A stretch of 64,000 nucleotides of DNA from Leishmania martiniquensis (taxonomy: Eukaryota > Euglenozoa > Kinetoplastea > Trypanosomatida > Trypanosomatidae): the NCBI RefSeq assembly GCF_017916325.1, contig NC_090161.1, positions 186,001-250,000 on the forward strand. Direction: 5' to 3'. Positions 39,187 through 49,409 of this stretch are shown one piece after another. The notes beneath the pieces are model-generated. The model had not been told where the DNA came from. It worked only from the letters and a program-made list of their open reading frames with translations, and did no database searches. Numbering within the stretch: position 1 is the stretch's first letter; each line of letters opens with the position of its first letter. Position numbers and translations under genes: made by a program.

Positions 39187-41742
39187 TCAACCTTTCTCCC
39201 GCGCGGCGTACTTGCGCACCAGTGGCTCGGGCTGCTCCCGCATTTTCGCTATTGTCTCCGTGACCACAGAGGCTGGAATGGGGTCCTTCTCGAGTAGCAC
39301 GATTACGTGCTCCAGGCCGCCAAACAGCTTCAGCCCACGTAAGTTTTCCGCCCGAATGCTCTCCGGTTTCAGTTTTTCCGGCAAGCTGTGGGCGTCGTCG
39401 AAGGACGCACTCGCGTACAAGGCAGCGTCGAACTCCATCACACCGGAGAGGTGGAACGTATTGTTGTGGGTGAGCACCAGCGAAAAGTACTTGCCGAGGC
39501 ACGCCTCCCGCACATTCTCCAGCACCGGTGTCGGCGTCACCACTTTACCGCCTGGTACGCCGAGCTGGCTCTTGTCGTTAACCCCCCACACATACAGTTT
39601 GGCGTTGTCATCGATGCCATAGCTTGTGTAGCAGCCGCATCCGATGCGGGTAAAGAAAGCGTGGTGGGCGATACGGACTGGGGTGTAGTAGTGCTCGCAG
39701 TCGCTCGTGCCTAGGCGCCCACCGGTCCCGACGCCCCAGGTGTAGATCTCGCCAATGGCGTTGAGGGCCATCCCGTGCCAGCCGCCGGCGGCGACTTGAA
39801 TTATTCCCTTGAGACTATCGATGTGCACCGGCGACAGCACGGCGCCACGGGTTTCACCAGAGACGTTGCGCATGATCATGTGTGCCGGGACAATCTTCGG
39901 GTCCGGCTCCAGTCCTACACCACAGCACTCGATCGTTCCCCAGCTATACACCTGGCCAGACGCGCTGAGAGCCAGTGCGAAGTAGCTACCACAGGATACC
40001 TGCATAATCTCCTTGTCGGAGAGCCAGACGATCTCGCGAGGTTGCGAGATGCGCTGGTACTTTGTCGGATCCACGCCGAGGCCGCACTGGGCAAAGCTGT
40101 TGTTTCCCCATGCGAAGACCCGCTCCCCCTCCGTGATCGCCATGGAAAAAGAAAAGCCGGCGGCGACGGACGTGATGATGGTGCGGGAGAAGAAGCCGAT
40201 GCGGGTCGCCTGCGGATACACTGGAACGCGGTCCTGCGTAAAATGCTTCGCCTGTGCCGTGTCGAAGCCGAGCTGCCCCCACCCTCCGACGCCAAAGGAA
40301 TAGCAGCTGCCGCGCCGGCTCACCATCAGAGTAAAGCCGGCGCCGACGCCGCAGGACAAGATACCCTCCTTGAGCCCAATGGAGGTGACCGAGACGGGCA
40401 CGCCCCGGTGTGGGACACCGAGCACAAACATCGTTGTATTCTTTGGGATTGTCAGAGAGAGCCCATGCGTCGGTCCACTCTTCGTCCACAGGGTGGTGTA
40501 GTTCTCCAAGATTGCCTGACCGCGCACCATGCGCATGCCGTAGCCAGTGCCGACACCGAGGCCCAGCCCTGTTCCGTAGACGACCACGTCACCGTTGTTC
40601 AGCAGTAACGTCGTGTGCATGCGGCCACAGCTCGCGTGTATCACCCCGCGCACACCCGTGACTTTCATCTTCGTCGGCACCGTCACGAAGTACTCGCCTA
40701 CTACGCTGCACTGACCGCCCTGGTTATCGCCGCAGGCGTAGGCATTGCCGTCGTCAGTGATAAAGACACTGTGGAAGGAGCCACAGGCGACGTTGATAAC
40801 ACGTTTACCCTTCATGGCCATTACTACCTCCGGCAGCAGGTGGTCATCCTGGTCACCGTGTCCGAGACGACCGCCGTTGCCTATGCCCCACGTGTAGACA
40901 GAGCCATCCGTCGACACGGCCGCGTAGTGCCAGGGGCCGCTAGAGAGGAGCTTAATGTTCTTGCCATCGAGACTGTTGATGCGCACCGGCACACGTGCCA
41001 CTACTCTGGACTCCGACTGCGGGGACTGCACCAGCTCGGTGTCGGCAGCGGCCAGCTTCTTCGATACAGCGTCGCGGCCGCCGAGCAGCGTCACGTCGCC
41101 CCAGCCGTAGACGGCACCCGACATGGTTCGCGCCAGCACACTGTAGTTGGAACACACCACCTCAGCCACCTTCTCGCCTGGCACGACGCGCAGTTGCCCG
41201 TAGCCGCAGCATGTGTTGCTGAGATCTGGGTGGCACTGCCCGCAGTTGTTTGCGCCCCATGTAAAGACGTTGCCCTTGAGGGACACGCATGCATAGAAGG
41301 CAGATCCAGCTGCCACATCCACGACCACATCGTCGTGCGTGAAAGGAATTACGTCTACCTGCCCAGGGCATATAGGCATGTTGGCCTCGTTCGCGATCAC
41401 ACGCGGACAGAAGCGCGGATTGCCAACGCCAAGCTCTCCCCACATGCCGCCACCCATGGCCATCAAGATGTTGCGCACGCCAAGCCACACAGACGAGAGA
41501 CCACCGCAGGCCATGCGAATCGGCTTGTCATGTCCGCCAATCATCATTGGCGTCACTAAGTTGTAGCGACCATTTGTGCCCAACTCGCCATTACGGCAGA
41601 AGCCCCAGCCGACGATGACGCCATCGCCGCTGATGTAGCGTTCCACAAGCTTGCGCGCTGCCGGGGAGGCATTCTCCATCTCGGCGTACAGGGCGCCAGC
41701 CATCTCTGTGACGGGCTGCGTGGTGGAGCCGTGTGCATTCAT
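39187..41742 (-). CDS. RCC1-repeat beta-propeller protein (851 aa)
   Basis: Translation is assigned to the ATG of MNAHGSTTQ; the open frame continues 93 codons upstream as Pro/Ser-rich sequence that looks like leader. Almost the whole protein consists of RCC1-type blades, each with the W-G-x-N/G-x-x-G-Q/R-L/C signature: WGFCRNGELG, WGANNCGQCH, WGIGNGGRLGHGDQ, ACGDNQGGQCS, FGVGGWGQLGF, WGNNSFAQCGLG, WGVGTGGRLGTSD and WGVNDKSQLGVPG. There are more than seven, so there may be two propellers. RCC1 itself is a Ran exchange factor, but most multi-blade relatives are scaffolds, so the family does not fix the function. No membrane segment. The larger RCC1 gene directly upstream has the same blade architecture, suggesting an ancient tandem duplication. 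Confidence 0.85.
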   Translation of the reverse strand: MNAHGSTTQPVTEMAGALYAEMENASPAARKLVERYISGDGVIVGWGFCRNGELGTNGRYNLVTPMMIGGHDKPIRMACGGLSSVWLGVRNILMAMGGGMWGELGVGNPRFCPRVIANEANMPICPGQVDVIPFTHDDVVVDVAAGSAFYACVSLKGNVFTWGANNCGQCHPDLSNTCCGYGQLRVVPGEKVAEVVCSNYSVLARTMSGAVYGWGDVTLLGGRDAVSKKLAAADTELVQSPQSESRVVARVPVRINSLDGKNIKLLSSGPWHYAAVSTDGSVYTWGIGNGGRLGHGDQDDHLLPEVVMAMKGKRVINVACGSFHSVFITDDGNAYACGDNQGGQCSVVGEYFVTVPTKMKVTGVRGVIHASCGRMHTTLLLNNGDVVVYGTGLGLGVGTGYGMRMVRGQAILENYTTLWTKSGPTHGLSLTIPKNTTMFVLGVPHRGVPVSVTSIGLKEGILSCGVGAGFTLMVSRRGSCYSFGVGGWGQLGFDTAQAKHFTQDRVPVYPQATRIGFFSRTIITSVAAGFSFSMAITEGERVFAWGNNSFAQCGLGVDPTKYQRISQPREIVWLSDKEIMQVSCGSYFALALSASGQVYSWGTIECCGVGLEPDPKIVPAHMIMRNVSGETRGAVLSPVHIDSLKGIIQVAAGGWHGMALNAIGEIYTWGVGTGGRLGTSDCEHYYTPVRIAHHAFFTRIGCGCYTSYGIDDNAKLYVWGVNDKSQLGVPGGKVVTPTPVLENVREACLGKYFSLVLTHNNTFHLSGVMEFDAALYASASFDDAHSLPEKLKPESIRAENLRGLKLFGGLEHVIVLLEKDPIPASVVTETIAKMREQPEPLVRKYAAREKG

Positions 41743-42876
41743 GGCGTGCCACGTGAAGCTGCCCGACAGTCGAGTGCACGGATAAGTTGAGCCTTCCAAA
41801 GAGGAGAAAATGGGAGAGGGGAGGGGGAGGGAGCTTGGTGTGCCCCTGAGTACAGATGTGTAGGTGCGTGGCGGCTTGCTTCGATTCGTCCAGGCTATGG
41901 AGGTGGTGGGAGGGCGGGGAAAGATGCTGGAGAGGTAAGACGAACACCTCGAAGGAGGGAGTAAGACTGTGGTAGGTGGAGGGGGGGAACAATGAAGGAG
42001 CGGAGGCATCATCATGCGCATCCATGGCAGACCCCGTTCATGGAGGAGGCGAAGGTGCGAAGAGAGAGAGATGAGTCAGCCGCGCTGGAGTACCTCCAAT
42101 TCAACGCTGTTTTCTGTGTGTCTGCGAGCAGAACAGGTGCGGCGTGCGGCGCAGCGGACTGGACCGAGGGAGGCACGCGCACACGCGTAATTGCTTCCGC
42201 ACGGATGGGAGGAATTCGAGATGCAGCAAATGCGCTCAGACTCGCGATTGAATGGCGCGCCGCGTCCGTGGCGGCAGTGCAGCCCAAAGTGCCAGTGCCG
42301 ATCCTATGCGTGGTCGCTGAAGCTTCGTTTTTTTTCGCCATACGCGGGCCCCCGCCCGCTTCTTCTTGTCTGTGATGTCTGAGGTGTGATCCTCTTATTT
42401 GCCTGACAGGCTGCGCGCCGGTGAAGGACTCTTCGCTCTGAGTCCTCCCCACATATACGCACACACACACACTCGCCCTCGCTCCGTTGGCCTGCGCGCT
42501 ATTGAGGGAAAGAATGTGGAGAGAGGTCGAGAGAGAAAGAGATGAGAGGGAGGGGGGGCAGGCGGAGTAACAGAGGTGGAACGGTGGAGCGGGAAGGCGA
42601 CGACCCTCCCGTCTACCCAAGGGGTGCCCTCGCAAGCACCCGAGACCGAGAGCGTGTGATTCGGCTCGGAGTACGCGATTCCGCCATGAAGGAAAAGAAA
42701 GCGTCAATAATAAATGGATGGAGTAGGAGGAAGGGGTGGCGAAGGCGCCATAACAACGCGCACATTACTGCTTCACATACACACACGTCGGCACAAGCGC
42801 CCACAGGGCACTGCCCCTACCACCACCACCCGTCCACGCACCGTGCATGCGCAGACTCGCTCCTTGACTCACATCA
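41743..42876. other. Spacer between the two RCC1-repeat genes
   Basis: About 1.1 kb without a credible gene. The first 280 bases continue the open but low-complexity frame of the downstream gene. A CA repeat lies at 42461-42472. A GGAGG-rich stretch marks the likely polypyrimidine side of the trans-splice site. Confidence 0.5.
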
Positions 42877-45800
42877 TCACCTCTCGCTCGTTCGCACCCC
42901 CTGCGCTGCATTCTTCTCCTGATGCAGGAGCAAGTGGAGGCCACTCTGTGCCATGGCCACCTCGGCCGCCGAGGGTCGGCACTTCTCCGTGACAATGCAA
43001 ATTTGCTCCCACCCAGCGAAGCAGCGAATGCCACAGATGCGCGCATCAGAGACCGCAGGCGGTTGCAATGGTGAAGGCACCGACGGGTGGGGAGGCTGCA
43101 CGGCTGCCGCAGCCGGCACCTTTGGCTCGCAGTGAGCAAACTGTGGCGGCGGCGCTGTCTGTTTGTGCACGTGCGCCCTGGCAGCAACCCTTCCAGCGCC
43201 GGCGCAGTGAGGGGTGGAGCAATCCGGAGACGGCGAGAGCAGCGGCGGTGCTAGCGGGTCTCGTGCGCCCGGCGTTGCAGACAACGGCTTGCGATCCTGT
43301 GTCGCTGTCCATATCCTGACCTGCACGGGCGGCGCTGTGGCGCCATTGCTAACCCGGCACGGCGGCATTGGTGTGTGTGCAACCACCTCGCTGGAAACTT
43401 CTGCACTGGAGAGAGCTGTCCCGGTGTCGGTTGCCGAGCCCTCGTCGCTATCGTCGCACGTTTCCGTCAAGGCCAAGTTGCTCTGCGCCTCCCCCTCAAC
43501 GCTGTCCACGCCCGCCGCGTCTATCGTGCCGACCGTTGCGATCGTCGTCGTCTGCTGCATGCTCCCTTGCCCGCTTGTTATCAGCCCCGGGAAGCTTGGG
43601 GAGGAGTACGCACACGTCATGCCCTGCCCGTATTCAAGCTGCATCACATCACTCGAAGCCAGCCGCCGTGCGGCGAAGGACGGAAGCTGGTCGTTGGGTG
43701 TGCAGCGGGGCGCCGGGGTACCGGCCGTCGTCACTCCGTGAGAGGGCGTGCCTAGTGGACTGCTGCGACCCCCGGTCATCGAGGGGGAAGACAGGGTTGC
43801 GCGGTGCGGCAGTAATGTTCTGCCGTGCGCAGAAGCGGGGGGTGTGGCGATCGTGCTCGTCCCCGAAACGTGCGGCCGCGGCGATGACCGTTTTGGGGGG
43901 TGCCGTCGATGCTGGCCGTCTGTGGACACCATCGCAGGCTTGCCGGTAGCTGGCAGGCCAACATTGTTAGACGCTGGCTGCTCATTCTCGTCCGCGCACG
44001 CAGCGACCGTGCCGGCACTCCCTTGTCGTCCGTACTCGCGCAGTGCACCCGCTGCAGCAGCAGACGCACTACCACGACCACAACCGCCGTCACCGGAGAA
44101 GGATGCACTAACGCTGCAAGACAGCTCTGAAGAGGGGCAACGTACCGGCTCATGGGCGTCGACCAAGAAGGGGGGCTGCGGAATACTGTGAAAGCTCGGC
44201 AGAAGGTGGCTTTGGCCACCATACCAGATCCGTCCCGAGACACTCACCTTACCGTCCTCGAACACCACTACGCCGAACTGACTTGTGAAGGCGGCGTCTC
44301 GTACACGCTTTGCGACGGAAGTGGGGGTGGCAATAGCGCATGCGCGGTCAGCCACCACATTGCCGCCCTGCTGCGGCCCAGTTGCCAAGTTCTGAAGAGT
44401 GCTGTCGCTGGTGCTGATGGTCGAGCTGCCATTAGTCGGTGTGCCACACTCGCCGAACCAGTTCATGCCCCACACCCACAGCTCCCCCTCATCACTTATT
44501 GCGAAGGAATTATGGGGCCCGCAGCCAATGCTACGAATTGTTTGTGAGAGCGCCACTCGCACGGGTGCCGGCGTGATCGAGGTGAGGAAGGCTGCATCCA
44601 CGGCGGCGGCGGTGCTGCCTGTACCGAGAGCACCGACGCCCCATGCGAAAACGCTGCACGACGCCGTCATTGCCACAGCGTGGCGGCGCCCTGCTGCCAC
44701 CGCTACGATGTCGTGAAGTCCTTCGACGCGCGTGGGCACCGGCACGTCGCGAACTTTAGCACTGGCGGGAGACGCGCCGGTGCCCAAGCCGCAGTATATG
44801 GCTTCACCGTGGGTGAGCACCTCCCCATCGGCGGTGAGAGCAACGACAAAGGTGCCCCCGCACCCAATTTGCACAATTCGTGCATTTGCATAGGCAGCGA
44901 TGCGCACTGGAGAGAAGACGCGTGCGATGTCTGCCGGCTGACACAACTTTTGATGCTCATTGCTGCCCCAGCCATACACTGCGCCGCTCTCGTCAAGAGC
45001 GAGCACAAAGTCGGGGCCGCAGCGCACATGCTGAATGACGGCGTCGGACGGTATATGCACTTCGCTGAAGGTCGAAGCTACGGTAACATCATCGCTGTGG
45101 TTCGGCCTCATGGAGTCTCCAATCCCGAGTTGGCCACACTCTCCACGTCCAATGGCAACGAGGGAGTTGCTCTCCGACAGGACCACGATGAAGCCTGAGC
45201 CAGACCCGGCGCACCGCACACCTTTGCGCATGGTCAGGCTTGACACACGTGATATCTCCTCGATGATGGAGGGGCCGACCACTATCATGGTGGTGTGGCG
45301 GTGCACGACACCTGCCAGGCTTTGCAGATGGCCACAGTGCAGCGTCAGCGTCATGTAGTTCGTGAGGATGCGCGTCGGGGCGCAAAGGCGACGACCGTAG
45401 CCGAGGCCGATGCCGCACGTCCTGTAGGATCCGCAGGCAACGACGTCACCGTCCTCGAGCAGGATGCATGTGTGCTCACGCGCGCACGTTACCGCCACTG
45501 CCTTGACCGGAAGCGGCACCATTGTTGGCAGGAGCCGCGGCGCACACCCGCGCAGCCCCAGCTGCCCCTCGGTGTTCTCGCCAAAACTGAAGACGGTGCC
45601 AGTGCTTGTAAGGACAGCGCTGTGGCCGTAGGAGCAACTCGCGTCCACCACAAAATACGGCTGCAGCCCCTCTACAAGGCGCGGTTTCACTTCCGAGGTG
45701 TCGGTGCCGTGCCCAAGGCGCCCGCTTCGTCCAACACCCCACGTGTACACCTCGCCCTTCTGCGAGATGGCAAGCGCGTGCCACGGTCCAGCACGCACTG

Positions 45801-48105
45801 CCACGATGGGACAAGACGTGACGTGCCGTAGGTAGACTATCTGTCTGACACACTTGCGCTGATCGGGTGCGAGACTCGTCTCCAGCTCCTTGTCGCTCAT
45901 CTTACACCCCAGCATCGATGCAATGCCCCAGGTGCCCATAGCACCGTCACCAAACAGCAGAACACCAAAGAACTCGCCAAAGCAAACATCGAGTACCCCG
46001 TAGGGCCCGACCTCCAGCCGCACCGGTGTAAAAACTCGGCTCGTGTCCGGCATTTTCAGGCACTGCCCGTACACGTTGTGGCCCCAGCAGTGCAGCGCTC
46101 CATCTGCAGTCAGCGCCACCGCGCACGCGGTTCCAGCGGCAACGCGGGTGATGCGCTCATTGTCATTGAGAAGAACCCGTTGCAACTTGCTCACGCCAGC
46201 CGTAGAGAAGTGCGTACCGCGCTCGCCAATGCCGAGCTGTCCTTTGTCCGCGCGGCCGCAGCTGTACAGCACGCCTTCAACGGTCAACACATACGTCACG
46301 GCAAGGCCGCAGGCAATCTGTGCCACGCGTGCGGGGGTGCAAACAGATAAGGGAAGGTACACATAGCCGGTCGTGCTGGCGCCACCGGGAAGCGCAGCGC
46401 TGACTGCAAGAGCTTCAGCCGCAGCTGTCGATGTGGCCTTCGGCAACCCTGAGGAGGGAGAGGTTCGAAGCTGATGCAGCATACTCCGCTCCGCGGGTCG
46501 CCTTGCAGGCAGAGCATCCGTCGCGGACGGCTCACGCGCAAGCGGCACCTTGACGATGGTCATGAGTAGGCCTGCCGCAGGCGAATCGCACCCTGCCAGA
46601 CTTGCCTGGCATACGCTGCTACCCAGCACGGCGGCACCAGGCGCCCTCTGGTACTGCTGCGCGGCGCTCGAACTGGGTCGCGAAGCGGCACCAACTTGGG
46701 CTTTGGGCCCAGCGAGGCCGCTGCTAGCGGCACTTTTTTGTGAGCCAGACGTAGACCGGCCGCGCCGCTGACTATGCTGGCCAAGCGCGCCCTTTGCCAG
46801 GGAGCCCCAGCTCAACAGGTTGCCATGTTCCATATACTGTCGTAGCAGAGAGCTTGCAAGGCACTGACGCTGATACGCAGAGGTACCACGGTTGAGCGAT
46901 GCGAATGTTACCCCATTGCACAAGGCAAACGGATGGTGGCTACCGTCGTCCGCTGCAGCGCCGAGCGCACGAATCCGCTGCGCTGTTTCCATGATGGCCC
47001 GCCATTCGTGCCAACTCTCCGCTGCAGGCACCGCTGATGAGGAGGCGGCGGTAGATGACTTCGACGCCTGCTCCCACTGCTTGCGTTCCCGCCACCCGTT
47101 TAGCCGCGACAGGTCGTCGGTAGTGGGCAGGCGTGGTACACAGCCGACGCCGTGATACGCGGAAAAGAGTACCACAGGCGCGGGAAACTGCGCCGTGATT
47201 GGCACTCCTGCGACAAGTGACGGAGAAATCGGGGAGACTGCATCGCCAAGGCCACCGCTGTCAGCCTTCCCTCCCACGGCTGTTGTGACACCGCTGCCCT
47301 CGCGCAAGGGAAAACTTACGTAGAGTGGATTGACAGGGTAGGGTGCGTTGATAGGCTTTCGAGGGAGCTCGCGATACCACCTTTCTGGCTGCAGGGGTAT
47401 GTCGGCAGACGCTCCAGGAATGGAGACCAATACAGGGCCTCCACTCGGCATGCTTACTGGACGGAGTGGAGTCGACGAATTTCTCGTCCCAAGATGGTGC
47501 TGAGGATTTGCCTGACCTGTTAGAGAGGCAAGGCCATCACTGCACCCTGCAGTCGCAGCAGTCACACTAACCGTGGAGTGAGAGCGCGCACGAATCAACT
47601 CTGTAGATTCAATTGCACCTTCAGGGCCTGACGAGACCTGTCCAGAATCAGTCAATCCTGTCAGAAGGCTCCGCGATGCCACATTTCGGAGCAAGTCCTG
47701 CGGGCAACACCCATACACACTGATGAGTAGCGTCACGAACATGACCACATAATACCGCTGCCAGCGCTTGAGAGCAAAGTAAGCATCGAGTATCATGTCA
47801 CGGCACCGCTGCAGGCCAAGTGAGAGAAGGACGCTCTTAACAGTGTGCCCTTCTTCTGCAAGTCGAGAGCCCAGAATTGCGAGAATATGCAGTGCGTGGA
47901 AGGCCTCCTCGCTTGGGAGAGCCGAGCTCGACGCACACAACTCACGAAGCACAAGGCCTTCGCGAAGCAGGAGTGTGGCCAGCGCAGTGTAGACCCTGGC
48001 GCCTAGCTTGCCCGTTGGCGCCTGCTGCCCCGCCTCGATGCAGTTCACGATATCCGGCAGACTGGAGGTGTCTCCTTGGCACCAGCGCCGGCACGCCGCT
48101 TCCAT
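42877..48105 (-). CDS. Large RCC1-repeat protein (1742 aa)
   Basis: Start assigned at the ATG of MEAACRRW (48103-48105); the upstream extension begins without an ATG and passes through a poly-T tract. Residues 1-170 are leucine-rich helices with one strongly hydrophobic stretch (YYVVMFVTLLISVYGCC, about 120-136) that could be a membrane segment. A Ser/Gly-rich linker follows. Residues about 590-1300 carry RCC1 blades: CGRADKGQLGIGE, WGHNVYGQC, WGVGRSGRLGHGTD, FGENTEGQLGLRG, IGRGECGQLGIGD, WGSNEHQKL and WGMNWFGECGTP. The last 400 residues are Ser/Pro/Thr-rich and probably disordered. GC content falls from about 60% to about 53% over the 5' end of the gene (from about 47.4 kb), the beginning of an AT valley. 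Role unknown; a membrane-tethered propeller scaffold is one reading. Confidence 0.82.
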   Translation of the reverse strand: MEAACRRWCQGDTSSLPDIVNCIEAGQQAPTGKLGARVYTALATLLLREGLVLRELCASSSALPSEEAFHALHILAILGSRLAEEGHTVKSVLLSLGLQRCRDMILDAYFALKRWQRYYVVMFVTLLISVYGCCPQDLLRNVASRSLLTGLTDSGQVSSGPEGAIESTELIRARSHSTVSVTAATAGCSDGLASLTGQANPQHHLGTRNSSTPLRPVSMPSGGPVLVSIPGASADIPLQPERWYRELPRKPINAPYPVNPLYVSFPLREGSGVTTAVGGKADSGGLGDAVSPISPSLVAGVPITAQFPAPVVLFSAYHGVGCVPRLPTTDDLSRLNGWRERKQWEQASKSSTAASSSAVPAAESWHEWRAIMETAQRIRALGAAADDGSHHPFALCNGVTFASLNRGTSAYQRQCLASSLLRQYMEHGNLLSWGSLAKGALGQHSQRRGRSTSGSQKSAASSGLAGPKAQVGAASRPSSSAAQQYQRAPGAAVLGSSVCQASLAGCDSPAAGLLMTIVKVPLAREPSATDALPARRPAERSMLHQLRTSPSSGLPKATSTAAAEALAVSAALPGGASTTGYVYLPLSVCTPARVAQIACGLAVTYVLTVEGVLYSCGRADKGQLGIGERGTHFSTAGVSKLQRVLLNDNERITRVAAGTACAVALTADGALHCWGHNVYGQCLKMPDTSRVFTPVRLEVGPYGVLDVCFGEFFGVLLFGDGAMGTWGIASMLGCKMSDKELETSLAPDQRKCVRQIVYLRHVTSCPIVAVRAGPWHALAISQKGEVYTWGVGRSGRLGHGTDTSEVKPRLVEGLQPYFVVDASCSYGHSAVLTSTGTVFSFGENTEGQLGLRGCAPRLLPTMVPLPVKAVAVTCAREHTCILLEDGDVVACGSYRTCGIGLGYGRRLCAPTRILTNYMTLTLHCGHLQSLAGVVHRHTTMIVVGPSIIEEISRVSSLTMRKGVRCAGSGSGFIVVLSESNSLVAIGRGECGQLGIGDSMRPNHSDDVTVASTFSEVHIPSDAVIQHVRCGPDFVLALDESGAVYGWGSNEHQKLCQPADIARVFSPVRIAAYANARIVQIGCGGTFVVALTADGEVLTHGEAIYCGLGTGASPASAKVRDVPVPTRVEGLHDIVAVAAGRRHAVAMTASCSVFAWGVGALGTGSTAAAVDAAFLTSITPAPVRVALSQTIRSIGCGPHNSFAISDEGELWVWGMNWFGECGTPTNGSSTISTSDSTLQNLATGPQQGGNVVADRACAIATPTSVAKRVRDAAFTSQFGVVVFEDGKVSVSGRIWYGGQSHLLPSFHSIPQPPFLVDAHEPVRCPSSELSCSVSASFSGDGGCGRGSASAAAAGALREYGRQGSAGTVAACADENEQPASNNVGLPATGKPAMVSTDGQHRRHPPKRSSPRPHVSGTSTIATPPASAHGRTLLPHRATLSSPSMTGGRSSPLGTPSHGVTTAGTPAPRCTPNDQLPSFAARRLASSDVMQLEYGQGMTCAYSSPSFPGLITSGQGSMQQTTTIATVGTIDAAGVDSVEGEAQSNLALTETCDDSDEGSATDTGTALSSAEVSSEVVAHTPMPPCRVSNGATAPPVQVRIWTATQDRKPLSATPGARDPLAPPLLSPSPDCSTPHCAGAGRVAARAHVHKQTAPPPQFAHCEPKVPAAAAVQPPHPSVPSPLQPPAVSDARICGIRCFAGWEQICIVTEKCRPSAAEVAMAQSGLHLLLHQEKNAAQGVRTSER

Positions 48106-48932
48106 GGACGCGAAAAAAAAAACTGATCGGGTGATCAAGCGAGTGAGTGAAAAAGCTTTCTCAAATATCGTAAAAAATGTAGTCCGCGTGCTGACGAGAG
48201 AGGATCCAAAGATACAGCTGTGGTAGGTGAAAGGGAAAAAAAAACACTGCGCATTGATAAATATGGAAAGACGAAAAGGATATCGTCTCCGTGCGCCAGC
48301 GAGGAAGACGCAACTGCACTTCGGCGTACAAACCTTATCATGGGCGCATGAGTGTCACTTTCGCAGGCATGCGGTGGAGATAGTCTCATGACCTTGCTGA
48401 CGGGGAAGACGCCGCGTTAGCTTTGAAGAATGAATCAAAGGCATAGAGCAAAAAAAAATCCAAAAAGTTGTCAAAGGGAAAAAGTAGCCGAATGATTGCA
48501 TACGCGGTGCAGCTCCTCCGCGCTTTCTGCGCTGGCCTGCAAAGCAACACAAAAGCGGATACCGTAGGAATTAGGGAAAGTGACGCACCTAAAATACACC
48601 CCTAGCAGTGGTCCTATTATCGCGAGAAAGGATGCACGTTTGGAGAGCACGAAAGCAGGTGCACGAGGCGAAAGCAACATAAGCAGGGAGCAAGTGTACG
48701 CATGGATGTAGAAGCTGATTTCCTTTCTAATATTGTGCAACAGCGAAAGCAAAACAGCACGAATGAGAGCAGAGGAGAACGAAGTTACCCCTCCCCAGAG
48801 CCGTTTGCCACATATTTGTGGTTACCTGCCAGGTGGCGGTCGAGCTGGTACAGCAGAAGAGAAAAATAGCCAATAGCTGCTATTGAGCTTTCCATTTGTT
48901 CTCTTTTCCTTCTTTGATAAGGCATCTGCTCG
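48106..48932. other. AT-rich spacer upstream of the large RCC1 gene
   Basis: About 0.83 kb of visibly AT-rich sequence with A runs (A10 at 48113-48122, A9 near 48236-48244). No ATG-initiated credible gene. The usual CA repeats and GA tracts of Leishmania spacers are absent. Confidence 0.6.
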
Positions 48933-49409
48933 CTACAGCACAACGTTATGCCGCGACAACCACTGTGCATATGTTTCCACATCCGTATCGTACACCTGAG
49001 GTACAACGACCTCCTCACATCTCTCCACTGTTATCCCCTTCTGCTCGCTGTGGGGTACTGAGCCCTCGAGTGACGCCGAAAGAAAGAAATTCTCGCCTTT
49101 CTCGTAGTGGCTGTTCAGCTCATCGGCTGCCAGAATTGCACTGCGGTAGTCTTTGAATTTCACGAATGCTGTACCCAGAAACCGGCCAGTTTTCCGGTGT
49201 CGCACGAACCGGACATCGACTACTTCACCGAACTGCGAGAAGACAGTGACAAGATCTCCTTCAGATAGCTGGGGAATGTTTCGATCCTCCCCCGTATCTA
49301 TCCGCGGCTGACTGAGCAAGCGCCGTATGATAATCCATGGTGCACTACCTAGCAAGGCGTGATACTCCGAGGTATAAGGGCCAGAGTTTCCGCTGCGGAA
49401 TTTCTTCAT
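48933..49409 (-). CDS. RRM protein of the RBMX2/Ist3 type
   Basis: 158 residues from the ATG of MKKFRSGNSG; the frame continues upstream but as AT-rich, improbable sequence. One RNA-recognition motif fills residues 24-112. RNP2 is WIIIRRL (25-31), RNP1 is RFLGTAFVKF (76-85), and between them sits LSEGDLVTVFSQFGEVVDVRFVRHRKTG. The phrase EGDL-x3-FSQ-x-GEVVD, followed by RSAILAADELN, closely resembles RBMX2 (human) and Ist3/Snu17 (yeast), the RRM subunit of the spliceosomal RES complex, and the N-terminal SEYH fits SEY/HSEYK there. Unlike those, the C-terminal tail is short. A splicing role is inferred. It lies in the AT-rich valley and its codons are less GC-biased than those of neighbours outside it. 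Confidence 0.75.
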   Translation of the reverse strand: MKKFRSGNSGPYTSEYHALLGSAPWIIIRRLLSQPRIDTGEDRNIPQLSEGDLVTVFSQFGEVVDVRFVRHRKTGRFLGTAFVKFKDYRSAILAADELNSHYEKGENFFLSASLEGSVPHSEQKGITVERCEEVVVPQVYDTDVETYAQWLSRHNVVL

